This document shows, piece after piece, positions 41,130 through 54,276 of a stretch of 64,000 bases of DNA (position 1 is its first letter; the number at the start of each line of letters is the position of its first letter). Made by a program: the position numbers and the translations under genes. Origin of the DNA: Paralichthys olivaceus (taxonomy: Eukaryota > Chordata > Actinopteri > Pleuronectiformes > Paralichthyidae); assembly GCF_024713975.1 (NCBI RefSeq), contig NC_091098.1, positions 23,720,316 through 23,784,315 of the forward strand. Direction: 5' to 3'. Under the pieces are notes generated by a model. That model saw only the letters and a program-made list of their open reading frames with translations. It made no database searches and was not told the origin of the DNA.

Positions 41130-41369
41130 AATCAGAACAGCTTTATTGCTGTACATGGAATTGGTTTTGGTTCTGTTGGTGCATGTCAGACATCTCTAAA
41201 TATATGAAGATAAGAAAATAAAGTATTCAAATGCAACAATATAAATATAAAAATATATACACAGTATCTATCTGTGAGGACAAACTTGTTCCTTGGACAT
41301 TGCACTGATGTCCTTGTGGTTTTCTTCCTTGTTTTTACTTAAAGTAAAAACCCTGTTTTGGGTGAACTA

Positions 41370-41640
41370 TCCCTTTAAAGAGGGGGGCGGGGACGGGGGC
41401 TGGTCAAGTCGAACCTGGCAACCCAGAGGGAGTGTGGTCGCAGAGAACCGGAGCAGCGGCGGATTGTCCGCCACAGACCGACCGACGACAGGAGCTCCGC
41501 CGACCCGCTTCCTGAAGCCGCCGCTCACTTCTCCTGCCGAAGACAAGTACGTGGTGAACCCGGGTTTCCTCCTCGAACACCGGACCGACGCGTCCACGTT
41601 GTTTTACCCGTTCGACCCAGGAGCTAAGTGATGTTAGCAT
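41370..41640 (+). promoter_or_regulatory. spats2: GC-rich promoter and likely first non-coding exon of spats2
   Basis: A CpG-dense block (41370-41625) with a possible donor, GACAA|GTACGT, at about 41546-41547. It lies 3.1 kb upstream of the spats2 start codon on the same strand, with no other plus-strand gene between. Assignment is inference. Confidence 0.45.
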
Positions 41641-42454
41641 GACAGCAGCGCATTCAAATTTTTTTTTATTTTTTTTAAAGCGCCCTGTTAGCTGCGTGCT
41701 AGCTGAGGCTCCACCAAACAAACAAACAAACAGCGTTTCTACTTTGCGTTAAATGTTTTTTCTTTTTTAATACGTGATGTTCTCATCGCTCGGCTGCTCA
41801 TCAGTGCGACGCAGAGCTGTGCAAAGCTGCGTAATGTTAGCAAGCTAGCGTCAACCGCTGGGGGACTCCAGCCACCCCCCCCAAAAAAATGCAAGCAGCT
41901 CCGAAGTGACGCAGGAAAGAAACCCGAATTAAAATGCACACACAAGTCGTTGCAAAGAGGGAAGTTCCGACGTTTTAACCGCATGTGATGCTAATTCTCT
42001 GCGGTGTCAGCGAAGGGGTGTGGGGGGGGGGAGTTAGCTAACACGGAGTTGGCTATGTAATGGGCAGGACGCTGCAAAAATCTTTTTACTACTGCAAATG
42101 TCCATTTTCTAAGATGTGAGGAAAAGTGTTTGTGGAGGTGCACGTGTATGTGTATTCGTGTATTTCTGCAGACGTGGTTGCAGTCACATCTGGAGGCTGA
42201 TGTGTCTGATGCAGAGACAGGGGCGTAGAGAAGGTGTATTATCATGTCTCTGCTGCTGCAGGAATCTCCATCTGATTATCTGTCTATCTGTTTTAATTAA
42301 GGACATGATCTGTTTAAAACCCAGGTTAAGAAATCCATCATGCTTTACGTGTAGCTGAGCACAAAGTGGTTTCTCCATCAGGAGGTGAAGATGTTTTCCA
42401 GTGGGGGGATGAGGAAATATAATATTATACCTCAGTTAAAACCTTCTTTGTAAT

Positions 42455-42545
42455 AATGATAAGATTTAATTTATATAGCCTCTTTCCAAAACCCATTTAC
42501 AAAGTGCTTCACAAACTGACATAAGGAATCTAGTTAAAAGCCATT
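42455..42545. repeat. Interspersed repeat fragment ('tttatatagc...acaaagtgcttcaca' type)
   Basis: The order 'aatttatatagcctctttcc', 'cccatttacaaagtgcttca' matches a very common short fish repeat. It lies in the presumed first intron of spats2. Confidence 0.5.
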
Positions 42546-44442
42546 TTATAACAGATGAGTCTTCGAAGAGGTCAGCGAGGTAGCTCGTCTGATTCCCTGC
42601 AGATCTGAGTTCATGATTTATGAGTTTGACTGAATGTGGCTCGTCCATCCACATTTCAAATTAAATGCGTCACTCACACCCTCCTTGTCTCGACTGGTGA
42701 ACTTCTCCGCTTTTTAAACTCAGCCGTGCTTCACTCGGCGCCTTCAAGCACCTTCCCTCTTGATAAACACAATGCATGTCACTATTTGCATGACTGGCCA
42801 CTGCAGTGTCACTTGTTGATATTGCATATGTGACTCTGACGTCTGTGAAGGTGTGGTGCAATCAGGACTCTGACATGTCAGGTCCTAATCAGCAGGGCGT
42901 GGGTTTGCACAGCGTCTAAGTTTCCTTTTCTGGAGAAGCAGGGTCCGAAAGTGAAATCCTCCAGAAGGAAACAGCTGGGCCCATAAAATCCCTGATGACT
43001 AAAAGCCTTGCCCAAGCATTTTTTTTAAAGGTCTGATTAAAGTAGACATGGATATGTTTGCTTGTCTTCCGTGCGGGTACAGTGTTGACTGTATGGCTTT
43101 GTTTCCAAAACACACAAGGCTGTTATAGAGACGTGCCGTTGTTACTTTTCCCAATTGCAAAGCATTGAAATGTCAAAATACCTTTTTGATCATGCGATTA
43201 TTGTAATTTAAGAACTGCTGGACACAAACATTTGATGCACTGCAGGTTTTATTTCAGAACAGAGGCCAAGTAAGATACGCCCATACAGATTATCATTCAT
43301 ACCTTTTCATTTCATCTCCTTCAGACGACTACAGTTCTCCTTTTCACCTTGTCTAATAAATCGTCTCTGGACCGTCCTCAAGTGGTCCGAGAAGAACGCT
43401 GCTGCTGGATTGTTGTCCAGGTCCCCCAGGTCTTCTGACATCTCAATATTCTCACACTGGCGTCCCATCATCCGTTTTAAACCTAAAGGAGCTCGACTTA
43501 TAGATTTACCTTCGGCTGTAAACAACTAAAGAGTCGTCGATCACTCTGACATTTGTCTCCGCGTGTTTGAACCCGTGTTTGTTTATTGTCTCTTTTGTTG
43601 CAAGGTTTTTTTGTGCTGCTTATATTTATTGTGTATTATTGCTCTCTTGTGTTCTTTATTCTGCCTGAAGCACTTTCATTTATTATTATTTATGTGACTT
43701 TAGTCTCTTGTGCTTTATTAAATAAACCTAACCTCCTTTCTCTATGTGTGACTGTCAGACTCGTCAGCTTCCTCAGTAGCCAAGCAAATTTTTGATTTAC
43801 AGGAATAGACAAATAATTTGTGAACAGAATTAAACCACATGTGAAGGCTACACCGTGTCCAAAGGCACATGGTCAAAGATTTTTATTTCACATTTATGAT
43901 GCCGGCATAATTCCTCGCTCGTCTGTGTCGCCAGTCAGGCTGCTGGAAAATCCCAAATACTTGTGGAAATCTTTGATCAAGGCTGATTGTCAACGTGTCA
44001 CATATTTAGATTTACATTCGTCATCCATCCATTCAAAGAGATAAATATTCTGTGGTGCCCCCACAACATTATCACCCATCACTCCTGCAGAGAAAAAGGA
44101 AATACCCTTCGAAGATGTGTTGCTCTATTGCCCAAATAACCCCCCCCCCCCCCCCAAACTAAATTCAGTGCTTTTGCCAAGGACAATATTAACTGCAGAT
44201 TTTTCTGCGAATGCTCTGGCAGATAATAATTTATTGAAAACTGTTTTTCATTCATATTCTATAGTCAGGGGAAATGGCTTTTATTTCATTTGCAGACACA
44301 TTTTCAGATATTGCAGAAATCGAGGTTCAGTCTGTGCTTTTGCTTCATAGATGCATTCAGTTATATTTCTACGTTGGAGAAGTTCACATGCAACTATTTT
44401 TGATCATTAGTTCTTCTTTTCTCAATTTACTCCTTGATGCAG

Positions 44443-44912
44443 ATTAAGATCAAGCTGGTGAAGAAGCAAAAAGAGAACTTCTTCTTTATGGTGGAGGACT
44501 GATCTCGACCTCATCATTCCGGCCCTCCTGCCAGTTCTGTCCGTCGCTGGCGTCTCAAAAGAGAAACCCTCGAGGTGAAAGTTACCACACGTGGAGTCGT
44601 CATTTGAGCACCAGCTTAAACATATTCAAACGGTTATTTTACATTCTGGACGAAGGTTAAAACCAAGAATCTCTCTCATACGTCTTTGTAACAACATGGC
44701 AAAGAAAAACAGCCAAAGGGGTATGTATTTGTCTTCATGAACTTTTTTTATGAGGCTAAATAAACTTCTGTCGTAATGTTTTATGTTCCTTCATTGTACA
44801 AAAGCAACTGAGAATTTGTATTTGGGTTTTTTATGGCTGCAGCATTTCGTTTAAGAACTTCCAACGTACAATTAATTTAGCAAGTGAATGTGCGCATGTC
44901 TGTTCTCACATG

Positions 44913-44963
<51 letters not shown>

Positions 44964-47900
44964 AGTAGTCCCAACTGTCTCATAAGAGACAGCAAAACAA
45001 ATAAGCTGTGGACATTTAAAGTGACATTAACCTGCTTCCACCTGCAGGAAAAAACCACCTTTACGAGGGTTGAGCCGTGTTTTTATTTCTGTCTCATCTA
45101 TAAATGGCCATAGATTAACTCTGGAGTTTGCCCTGACTCTTCTCACTCAGCTGTTTCTTGAATGGCCCAGTTATTATTCTGCCTGTGGTGGAAGGAAGCC
45201 TGAGGTTTGTTCCTCTCAAGAATGTCTTTCTGGAGACCTTCACTGGTTATTAATCATTTAAATGAGATGCAGATTCCAGACTCTTCTCGCACAGATGTGA
45301 TGAGTTTTTAGTTTCTTCCACAACTGCTCGCTGCTTTTGCAAGTAACTAACGTTGCTGTGCTTAAATACCTAAATAAGTGTCCTCCACCTCCGGACCACG
45401 GTGAAACACATCAAATCTGTTTTCAACTTATTAAAGACAGTCACCGTTGAAGTTGTTTTGCAAATGATGTCCTGCAGTGGTTTGCAAATAAAATTCAAGG
45501 CCTGAAAAGAAAATGAAGATTAGCATTCATATTTTGTTTTCCAGATACATCTGGTGTGGTGTTCGACACTCGCTCAAAAATGGTCATGTCCCAGGGAGGA
45601 ACGGCGGAGAGAATGAAGGAGAAGGTAAGCAGCGATGTTAAATTATAAAAAATATATATATATATAAATATTATACTTACAAATAAGAGAGGACAATCTG
45701 AGTGTGAGCAGCAGTTATAGTATTAAACTAAGAATACAAGGTTTAGAGCTCTCGTTGACTCTTGGATTAGTTCTGTCTCAATGGAAGTTGATTTATTAGC
45801 GTCTCTAAAATGTTGCTGACACGTGCAGTGAGACAACTTGTAAAAAAAATTATTTTGCGTGAGGTTTATCCTTGTGGTCTCGTGACCGGTCGCCTCGTCC
45901 TCTTTAAAGCTAGTAATCTATAATGGAACAAATTTAGGTCAATGTGACACAGCAGAGTTTCAGGTTTGCTGTGGTGTTGTAATATTGTCATGGCAGCAGG
46001 TTATCTAGATTTTGTTTTTATTGGTTATTCTTATTTACAGTAGATTGTAATACCTCAAGTGCTGACAAAATTTGTAGTTTTAAATATTTGTGCTGGAGCT
46101 GCGTGTGTGTTTGCAGGAATAATATTCTGAAGACGTTTGCATTTACACATTTGTATTATATGAATAAGACATAAAGTTAAGTGATGATTCATTTAGACAT
46201 TTTTTTTATTTGGATAGTAAATACCTTGGGTGTGAATTTACAGTAAATCTGTCACCTGGAGATTTGTAAGATTGAAGATAATAAAAATTGCTTTTCTTTG
46301 TGCTTTGTTGTTTTCACAGATCAGTGCTGTCAGAGCAGTCGTCCCCAACAAAAGCAACAATGAGATTGTGCTGGTGTTGCAGCATTTCGAGAACTGTGTG
46401 GACAAAGCTGTGCAGGCTTTCTTAGAAGGTACAGTGACGTCAGTGCTTGTCATGCAGGAGCTCAAAGATTCTTTATAAATATGTTACACGTGTCCCCATT
46501 TATTTTAGAACAATGATGTATCATGTATGCCGTGTTATATATATATTGCCTACCTCCACAAATACTCAGATTGGGCCACTCTAGTTTCACATATATTTGC
46601 AACAGATTAAAGTATAGTTCCCTTCATACACAGATCTGTGTTCAGGCACGCTGCCCACTTCACTTATGCTTCACCTTTGGAACGTTTTTGTCACGCATTC
46701 CGATGCTTTGAATTCAGAAGATGAGTGTCACACGCATGCCTTTTGCTTTACAGGTTTAATAATAGAACAAGAAAGTTGTTCCTGCACGTCACGCTGCTTT
46801 TGTCTGTCTTAATGTCTAAACACCACCACTGGGCATTCCAGTTTTGAGATGGGTTATTAATCTAAATGTATTCACTGTGCACCTTCGTCATCCTTGTTTG
46901 CATTTTGCCTTAGGAAGTGCAATTGAGATCCTGAAAGAGTGGAATGTCACAGGCAAAAAGAAGGTAAGAACCAGAAAGCCTGCGTCTTGAATTTGTACTT
47001 GTTTGGTTCACACATTTAAATCATCCCTAGTTATTAAACTAATTGCAGTCCTTCCCAGTAAGTCATGTTTAAAGTGTCCACGGTTAATTTTAAACTGTTT
47101 GTTTGCCGTAGCGAACATTTTTGGTTCAAATGTCAACTAACTGAAGTCACTGCTCTGATGAGGAAACAGATAACAAACAGAGAGAATATAAACAAAGGAA
47201 TCTGACACTGATATTTTTATGTCCAGCCCAAGAAGAAAAAGAAGCCCAAGCCTCAGCCCGAGGCCTCAGCAGAGCTTGCTCCACCTGAGGCCACGTCGGC
47301 CGGGGAGGGCAAGGATGAGATGAACGGTTTTCATGCCAACGGATCGGTGATGGACGGAGAGTCACTTGATTCTCTGAGTGAGCAGTTGGACTCGGCTTCC
47401 CTCGACGCAGCAGAGCTGGACTCTGAACCCGCCACGTCTGAAACAACTGGTAATAATGACTCTTCACACAAAATATGGTTGAAGATGGCAAACGAGCCCA
47501 GGGCTGTTTTATTTTCAAATCTCAAGTCATTTTTCTGTCTGATGCCGGTGACAGCTGTGGCCGGAGGCAGCATGTTGTCGTCCATTTGACCCATTCTACT
47601 GCAAATAATACCTCAGGAACACTTCGAGGGAATTTCCTCACATTTGGCACAGACGTTCTTTTGTACTCAGCGGAGCAGGGATCAGAATCTGATGGTCAAA
47701 GGTCCTGTGTACTGTGAACTCACAAAACACGTTTTTGGCTATAACCCAAGAATCTATAAGATACTTATGACAAACCTTTGGCATTTTATATCCGATAGGT
47801 CAAAGGTCAGGTCCTGCAAAAACACTTAGAACTGTGATTCTGCTTTTTAACATTATTTCCATATCAAACCTCAAATTTTCTCGTTTCTCATCCGTCTGAA

Positions 47901-50900
47901 GTTTTATGATTTATCTTGCATAATTATACATTGAATTAATATATTGTTTTTTAGTTTTGATATATTTAAGAGTTTCTGGACACTTGAAATAAAATAAGAA
48001 GATACTTTGGATGTTACATATATTATGAGAATCTTAGGGAAAATGAGGATAAGTTTGTTTTTTAATCAGCTTTTGTTGTGAAATAATCTTCTCACAGGTG
48101 CAGAAGCAGAAAGTCAAGGTCGAGCTCAGAGTCCCGTGTCTCAGCAAGAAGTGCGAAATCATCAGGGTCCCAGAGGCAACAAGTCCCGCCGCAGGCTTGG
48201 CTCAAATTCACATCCCTCCACCTCCTCATTAGGACCCACCATTGATGAACAAGGGTCCCCAGCGGTCAAGAAGATCGGTTAGACAACTATACCTCTGAAA
48301 TGATCTTCCCCTGAATTTACTTTGTAGAAAGAATTGTGAGTCAGCTCTAACTTCTCCCACTCAGCTTCCACCATTGACCGCTCTGTGAAGGACCTGCAGA
48401 GATGCACCGCTTCACTGACCCGCTACAGGATGGTGGTCAAGGATGAGATGGACTCGTCAATCAAGAGGATGAAGCAGACGTTTGCCGAGCTCCAGAGCTG
48501 GTACGTGTCATTTCTTTCAAAGTCTTTGTCTGGTTAAAGCTGCAGCTGAATCCTGAGGTGAAATATTTGACACCACAAAAACTGCCCCACTGGAACAAGA
48601 ACCTCCTTCAGAAACTCATGAACCAAACCTGCATTTCAGCCGGTGCAACTTCAAATATTAATTGTTGCCTTTCTGAGTCAGACATTTAATACAATCAATG
48701 GAACCCTGAGTCACCCAACAGTAAATACAAAGAGCATCGTGAGGATTATGTTTCATCCTTGTGAGTTTTAAAAGGTGTTGTTATTTTTCAATGTGTCATC
48801 TTCTAATTGGCCTGATCTTCACGGTTCTTTGGAACAGCAAACCAATAAGAGGGACTTATAACGCCCAGATTAGCTTCCTTCTGCTCCAGAGAGGAATATT
48901 TTTGTAGAGTTCATGTTGCTTTTCACATCAGTGATGGGGACATTGCTGCATTTGTGCAGGTTTTTCTGTACCATCAGTGAGTCAAAGGGCAGTTTCTTAC
49001 CTTTGTCCTCCTGGATGACAGTGAAACAGAACATTGCATAATAGGAAAATGACTGTTCTATGTGTCCAGCCTCAGTTTGACTTTGTGCTGCCTCTGGTGG
49101 GAAGAGCTACATGATATAGACCAACTAGAGACAAATGATGACAAATGTTACAACCATTAATACATAATTTAAGAAATGATCATCGTGGGCCATAGTTTGT
49201 CTTTAATCCTTGGATGAATTAGATGTATCTACTAGATATCTACTTAAGTGTTAATGGTTTGTGCTGTATTTCTCATAAAGAGCTCCTTCACTTTTCTCTC
49301 TTAAAAGCTGAAACACGATGCCGCGGTTTCCTGTCGATATTCAGAGTTGAATGTGAGATCCATTTAACGCCTCTCCTCCACTGGCCTTTAAAAGCTGAGC
49401 ACTTTGTCGGTTTAAAAGATATAAAAGACTAATTGTTCTGTTCGTGCTCAACACCTTAAACTCCCATGATGCTCCTGCAGAGCTTCTCTGGCTGAGACTT
49501 GCTTTGCGATGTGTTGGCTCAGAAGAAGATTCACATTTATCACAGAAAATGAACAACAACTCTCAGTAAATCACAATTCAGTGTTTTAGAAATGTAACAT
49601 ACAACACAACACACCTGTAACCTACTAACAGCAGAGAGTTAGATACACAATAAGGAGATTATATCAGTATTTGCTTTATGTGGACCCCCTCAAACAGCCA
49701 TAGAGCATCAAATGAAAGATTCAACGTTTTCTTGGGTGTAGCCCAATTCATGGCAATGGAATCCAGCCGGCTGTCAACATGCTGTTGTGGGTATCTTCTT
49801 TTCAGAGGCTTCATATTGCTGAGATCATGACTGTGAAGAGCTCAGCATGTCGAACAATGTGTTGACCAACTGCCTGAAAGCAGGAGAGTATTCATCCAAA
49901 GCCCCTCAGGAGCTGCACAGTATCACTATCAAGTCGTCTGAAGATATCCACAGTTTGAATCTGTTCCTATTAAAGACGCTTTAGACGGTTGCATTAAAAC
50001 ACCGCCTTTATATTCTGTCTTTCGTTTGCACTTTCACACTCCTGCAACTTTGCATATTCTGCAGTTGAATCACAAAATGGAGTGAGGGAAAACGTTTCTG
50101 AACTGCATTCTGGTTCTGTAGCGATTCAACAGAGGCATCAGCCAATCAAATCATGTTGATACAACAGAGGAGGCGGCGGGTGAACCTGGTGTGTGTCCAT
50201 CTTAGCATGGCATTAAAAGCAACCTTGGCACGTTAGCTTGAAAGCCGGCGGTGTGATTGTTGAAAAGGTGAAGCTGTGATTGCTCCTTCAATCCTTGAAG
50301 ACATGTGGTGGTTTTGTGTTTGTTGAGAGATTCTGCCTCATTTACATGAACATTTGCCTGCAGGCAGTCTCCTCCACCGTCCCCGCCATCGCCAATAGAT
50401 GATATTTGTGGTCTTGTCTGCGTGACTGTATTTGATGCCTGGTGCGTACAGTGGACAGTACAAGCAAAGTGTGGCCCCACATTGCTCCATAGCTCCAGTC
50501 GTCAAAAAGTCCACAGAGTACCTTAAAGTGGACTTGGATCTGAATCTAGCATGAAGTTATGGTACAGTTTGTCTCTGCTGAGTTCAAATGTACTTTGTCC
50601 CTCAGATTTTTCTGTCTTAGTTACATCAGCAGTTCGTCATAGATACGCTGATGCGGAGTAAAACCATTTCTGATATCAATATATTTGACAGTGATTCCTA
50701 AGATGTTGTTATCAAACACTTATGACAAAGAAATGCAAGTTTTTATGCCTGCAAACATGAACACAGATACAGATTTTATCAAGCATCCATAATCAGGAGC
50801 TAGAATGAAACTGTGGTGTGTATGATCATGGTATGAGAGCATCAGTACACCCACCACTTCTTCTCATGTTGTTATTAAATATTTTACAACTGTATTTTAT

Positions 50901-53900
50901 TTACTTTGTTGTCGTTCATTGGGATCAGACATTCAGCAGCGTCAACGTGAATCTGCAAGCACCTGTTTTTATTTAATGTTACTGTCGTTGCTCTGTAACT
51001 CTTTTCTCTTCTTCTTTCTCCAGTTTAATGGACCGAGAGGTGACTCTACTCTCAGAGATGGATAAAGTGAAAGCAGATGCCAGTAAGTACCGTATTTTCC
51101 GGCATTTAGCCTGAACCAAAGACCTGCTTGTCATATACCACCGAGGAGCCACTGGTGTCATTCACATAATGTGTTCACCTGACTCAAGGGCCCAGAAAAT
51201 CACTTTCAGAGCAGCGGTATATGAGATTGTTGTGGAACAGCCAGTCCCAGTTCCCTCAAACATGCAGTGGTGCCCCGAGGGTCTTGATATACCTAGAGCA
51301 TACCAGTGTGTGTGTGTGTGTGTGTGTGTAACATGACAGAGCAAGACTGCATATTTGTACAAGTAGGCCATTCTCTCTTCCTCTGTCCTCCCAGTGTCGA
51401 GTGTTGTGTGTTCCAGGCCTGGAAAAAGTGAATAGTGTCAGGTGTCAAGGGAGACTCAATGCTGTCTTTGTGCAAGGTGTGCAGGGAGTTGAGAGGAAAG
51501 AGGAGAAATTCGAATACTTCCACATCACAAAAGCCCGATTTCCTCAGAGCTTTAACTTCCCTTAATCTGCTCCCTGTGCTTCGTTTATGCAAACTGACGT
51601 GTTTCCTGAAACTCTACAACTGTCACAGAGGAAAAGGTTTCACTGATTAACACACAGAATCCACTTTTAATTTTTTATTTAAAGAAAAGTTACATAGCAC
51701 AGAAAATACTGATCCTTATTCACCCTTACTGTGGTAACGTTCATACTTTAGCTGCCACTGCTCAGGGCTGAAACGATAATCATGATAGATGATCATTTTC
51801 TCAATAAATCACCTCATCACTCCATCACAATTTACTGAAGTCCAAGTTGAGCGCTCCACATTTTGTTAAACTAAACAGCCCAAAGAATTCATTTTATTGT
51901 TACACAATTAAAAAGCGGAAAATCTTTCCGATCAAGTAGTGAGAGAGTGAGAAGTTGCAACCAGACAACATCTGAACTTTATTGCTTGAGAATAAAAAGC
52001 TGTTGATGTGATGACATTTCTCATATTTGCAGCTCAGCCACAAGATCTGTGACAGTTTCATTGGATCAAAAGCAGATTGTTGATCCTCTGCTCCGACGTT
52101 CAGCATCATACACGGAGACGCCCTTTGCAGAAGATGTTATTTTTCTCTAGCAGATCAGAAGGCAACATAGCGACAGGGGGTGTGGTGTTTCCATGAGACT
52201 CACACACACGCTGCTCTTGAACTTACTGTATAGATACATAGATAAAGTGTTCAAGGCTGTTTGCAGAAGGAAAATATCACGGGAACAAAAGTAAAACATT
52301 TCAAACGTGTAAAGAAATATGTTCAGTGAGTAATGACACATGTGTCAGTGACTCCGTGACTTCACATCAGCTCACACGTGGGATCCTGATGTGACGAACG
52401 CTTTATCTTCGAACCATGTTTACCTACAGACGCTGCGTCAGCTGCACTTTGTTCGTCTCATGTCAGAATAGCGCTGAATACTGAAGGTTATCGGGACTGA
52501 GAGGAATATTTCTGTTAAGGCTGGAACCGGTAATTAATTATCCTATTAGTTGATTGGAAAAATGTATTATACAATTAAAACGAATAGATTGAAGTCACTT
52601 TTAAAGAATAAATGCCTCACAGTCTTCCAGCTTCTCAGAAATGAGCGTGTGAATCTTTGGGTTTTCAGCTGTTGGACAAAACAAGTAGAGCTGAAACGGA
52701 CAATTCGATTTATTAGTTAATTGATCAACAGAATCATTTTCCGACATGAACTGTGGAAATATCCTGACAATTGAGTCTGGATAGTATCTGGACTCCACAC
52801 AGGAGATTCTCAGGGTCAGACGTGTTCATTATAACAGGGAAGTCTCTCGAGCGTTCAGGGGGAGGGGTGGCGTCAAGGTAGAGAATGCAGGAAGTAACGT
52901 TTTAATTCTTGATCTTGTGTTGGAAACATTTGTGTTCTCACGCAGATGAATTGGTGACGAGCATTAACGGTCAGAGTGGGACTGTGAGTTTTACAGCTGG
53001 CAGATGTAGAAGACAACATTTTTTTATGATCTAGTCCCTAATTAGACAAACTGTCTGAATTCTTGTCGTTCTGTCAAACAGGAAGAAAAAAAAAAAAAAA
53101 GTCTGGAATGTTTTTTGTTCGTTTCATAGAACAAAAGTAAAAAAAAAAACGAGCTTGACGTCAGTTAAAGATCACTTTCTGTTTCTGTGCTTCAGTGGTG
53201 ATTCTGGACGCTCGGCAGAAGAGAGCAGAGCAGCTCAGACGGCTGACGGACAAGTCAGCGTCCATGTCTGAGGAGCAGTTGACTGAACTGCGCGCAGACA
53301 TCAAGGTAAATACTGCTGCTCCAGTTTCTCTCGTCTCACAGTGTTTGCCTTCGTACTTTGTGTCACAGAGAAAAACATATTTTTCAAGCAGGAACAGAAA
53401 TCGATTAGATAAGTGAAAGAAAGCAGCGACTTAAAATATAGAATGCGTAATATAATCAAGTTAATATAACTGGTGGTGTGTTTTGTGTTCTTGCAGCACT
53501 TTGTGAGTGAGCGTAAATACGATGAGGACCTTGGGAAAGCAGTAAGATTTACATTTGATCTGGAGCCGCTGAAGACGAGCATCTCAGGGTTTGGATCAGG
53601 TACAGAATCCTGTTCCTCTCCTTTGTCACCGACACGTCACAAAGTTAAAGTTAGAGTCCTGGATCTGCCCTGATTGTATTTTATGTGTTAAACTGATAGA
53701 TTCATGTTCTTTGAGCTTCTGCTCGGTTGATCCTGCTTCATAAAACCAGTGTCATGTTGTGTAATGAGAGATTTGTTGTGTCTTTTACAGTTTATCATCC
53801 ACGCACAGGTTACTCAAATCGGTCCCGTTGCAGCTCCACGTCCTCTTCTGTCGCCAGCCCGAGTCTCCAGGAAACTCCTCCTCCCCCCACCCAGACCCAA

Positions 53901-54276
53901 AGCACCCCCGGTGAAAACCGCCCACCGCCAAACAAACAGGTCAGCCGCACGAGTCGTTCAGTCTATGTCGCGATTCAGACGTGAGTCACTCTCAGATGCC
54001 GACTGATCTTTAATTCTCCTCCAGATTTTCCAGGGCAACAGGCGTACTTTCCAGGGACACGGCTTTCACTCGGGAGGTCAGCGGTATAACGGCGGTTCTT
54101 ACAATGAGAGGAATGCTGGTCGTGCTAACCACCGCTACCATAGCGATGGCGCTCATCCTTCACAGCACTCCAACAACTCGAGAGCTCCCGCCCACCCCTC
54201 CTCGTCCTCCCACAACCAAGACCGATCGTCTCACAACGGGCTGCCACAGAGGCCTCCGCGGACGCACTGCCCTTGA
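44443..54276 (+). CDS. spats2: Spermatogenesis-associated serine-rich protein 2
   Basis: Coding exons: 44696-44720, 45545-45624, 46320-46428, 46914-46963, 47227-47449, 48098-48277, 48365-48500, 51024-51082, 53196-53305, 53497-53599, 53791-53939, 54025-54276. The total is 1476 nt, 491 residues (human about 545). The leader part of the first exon seems to begin after an acceptor at 44441-44442. Order of parts: N-terminal conserved region with a UBA-like fold ('VPNKSNNEIVLVLQHFENCV'); a Lys-rich tract (KKKPKKKKKPKPQ); a low-complexity Ser/acidic stretch; a long central coiled coil (KDLQRCTASLTRYRMVVKDE onward to FVSERKYDEDLG); and a Ser/Pro/Gly/Asn-rich tail ending in GLPQRPPRT. The N-terminus 'DTSGVVFDTRSK' matches SPATS2, not SPATS2L. 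It is a cytoplasmic, probably RNA-associated protein reported as testis-enriched; its molecular role is poorly defined. It lies in the 12q13-type block between pym1 and pan2. Confidence 0.95.
44915..44961. repeat. (AT)n microsatellite in spats2 intron
   Basis: About 23 AT units, 195 bp inside the intron after the first spats2 coding exon. Confidence 0.95.
51762..52800. repeat. Cluster of 'gctgaaacgataat' type fish repeats in spats2 intron 8
   Basis: Three worn copies share a core like 'gctgaaacgat(a)atcgatta': about 51762-51845, 52515-52560 and 52685-52800. They lie in the 2.1-kb intron between the exons ending at 51082 and starting at 53196. This type is common in teleosts. Confidence 0.4.

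Larger units (their letters stand above)
39881..41360. other. Spacer between the divergent pym1 and spats2 promoters
   Basis: No gene is seen. It holds two LINE-tail-like segments with (TATC)n tails at 40858-40951 and about 40990-41128. Confidence 0.5.
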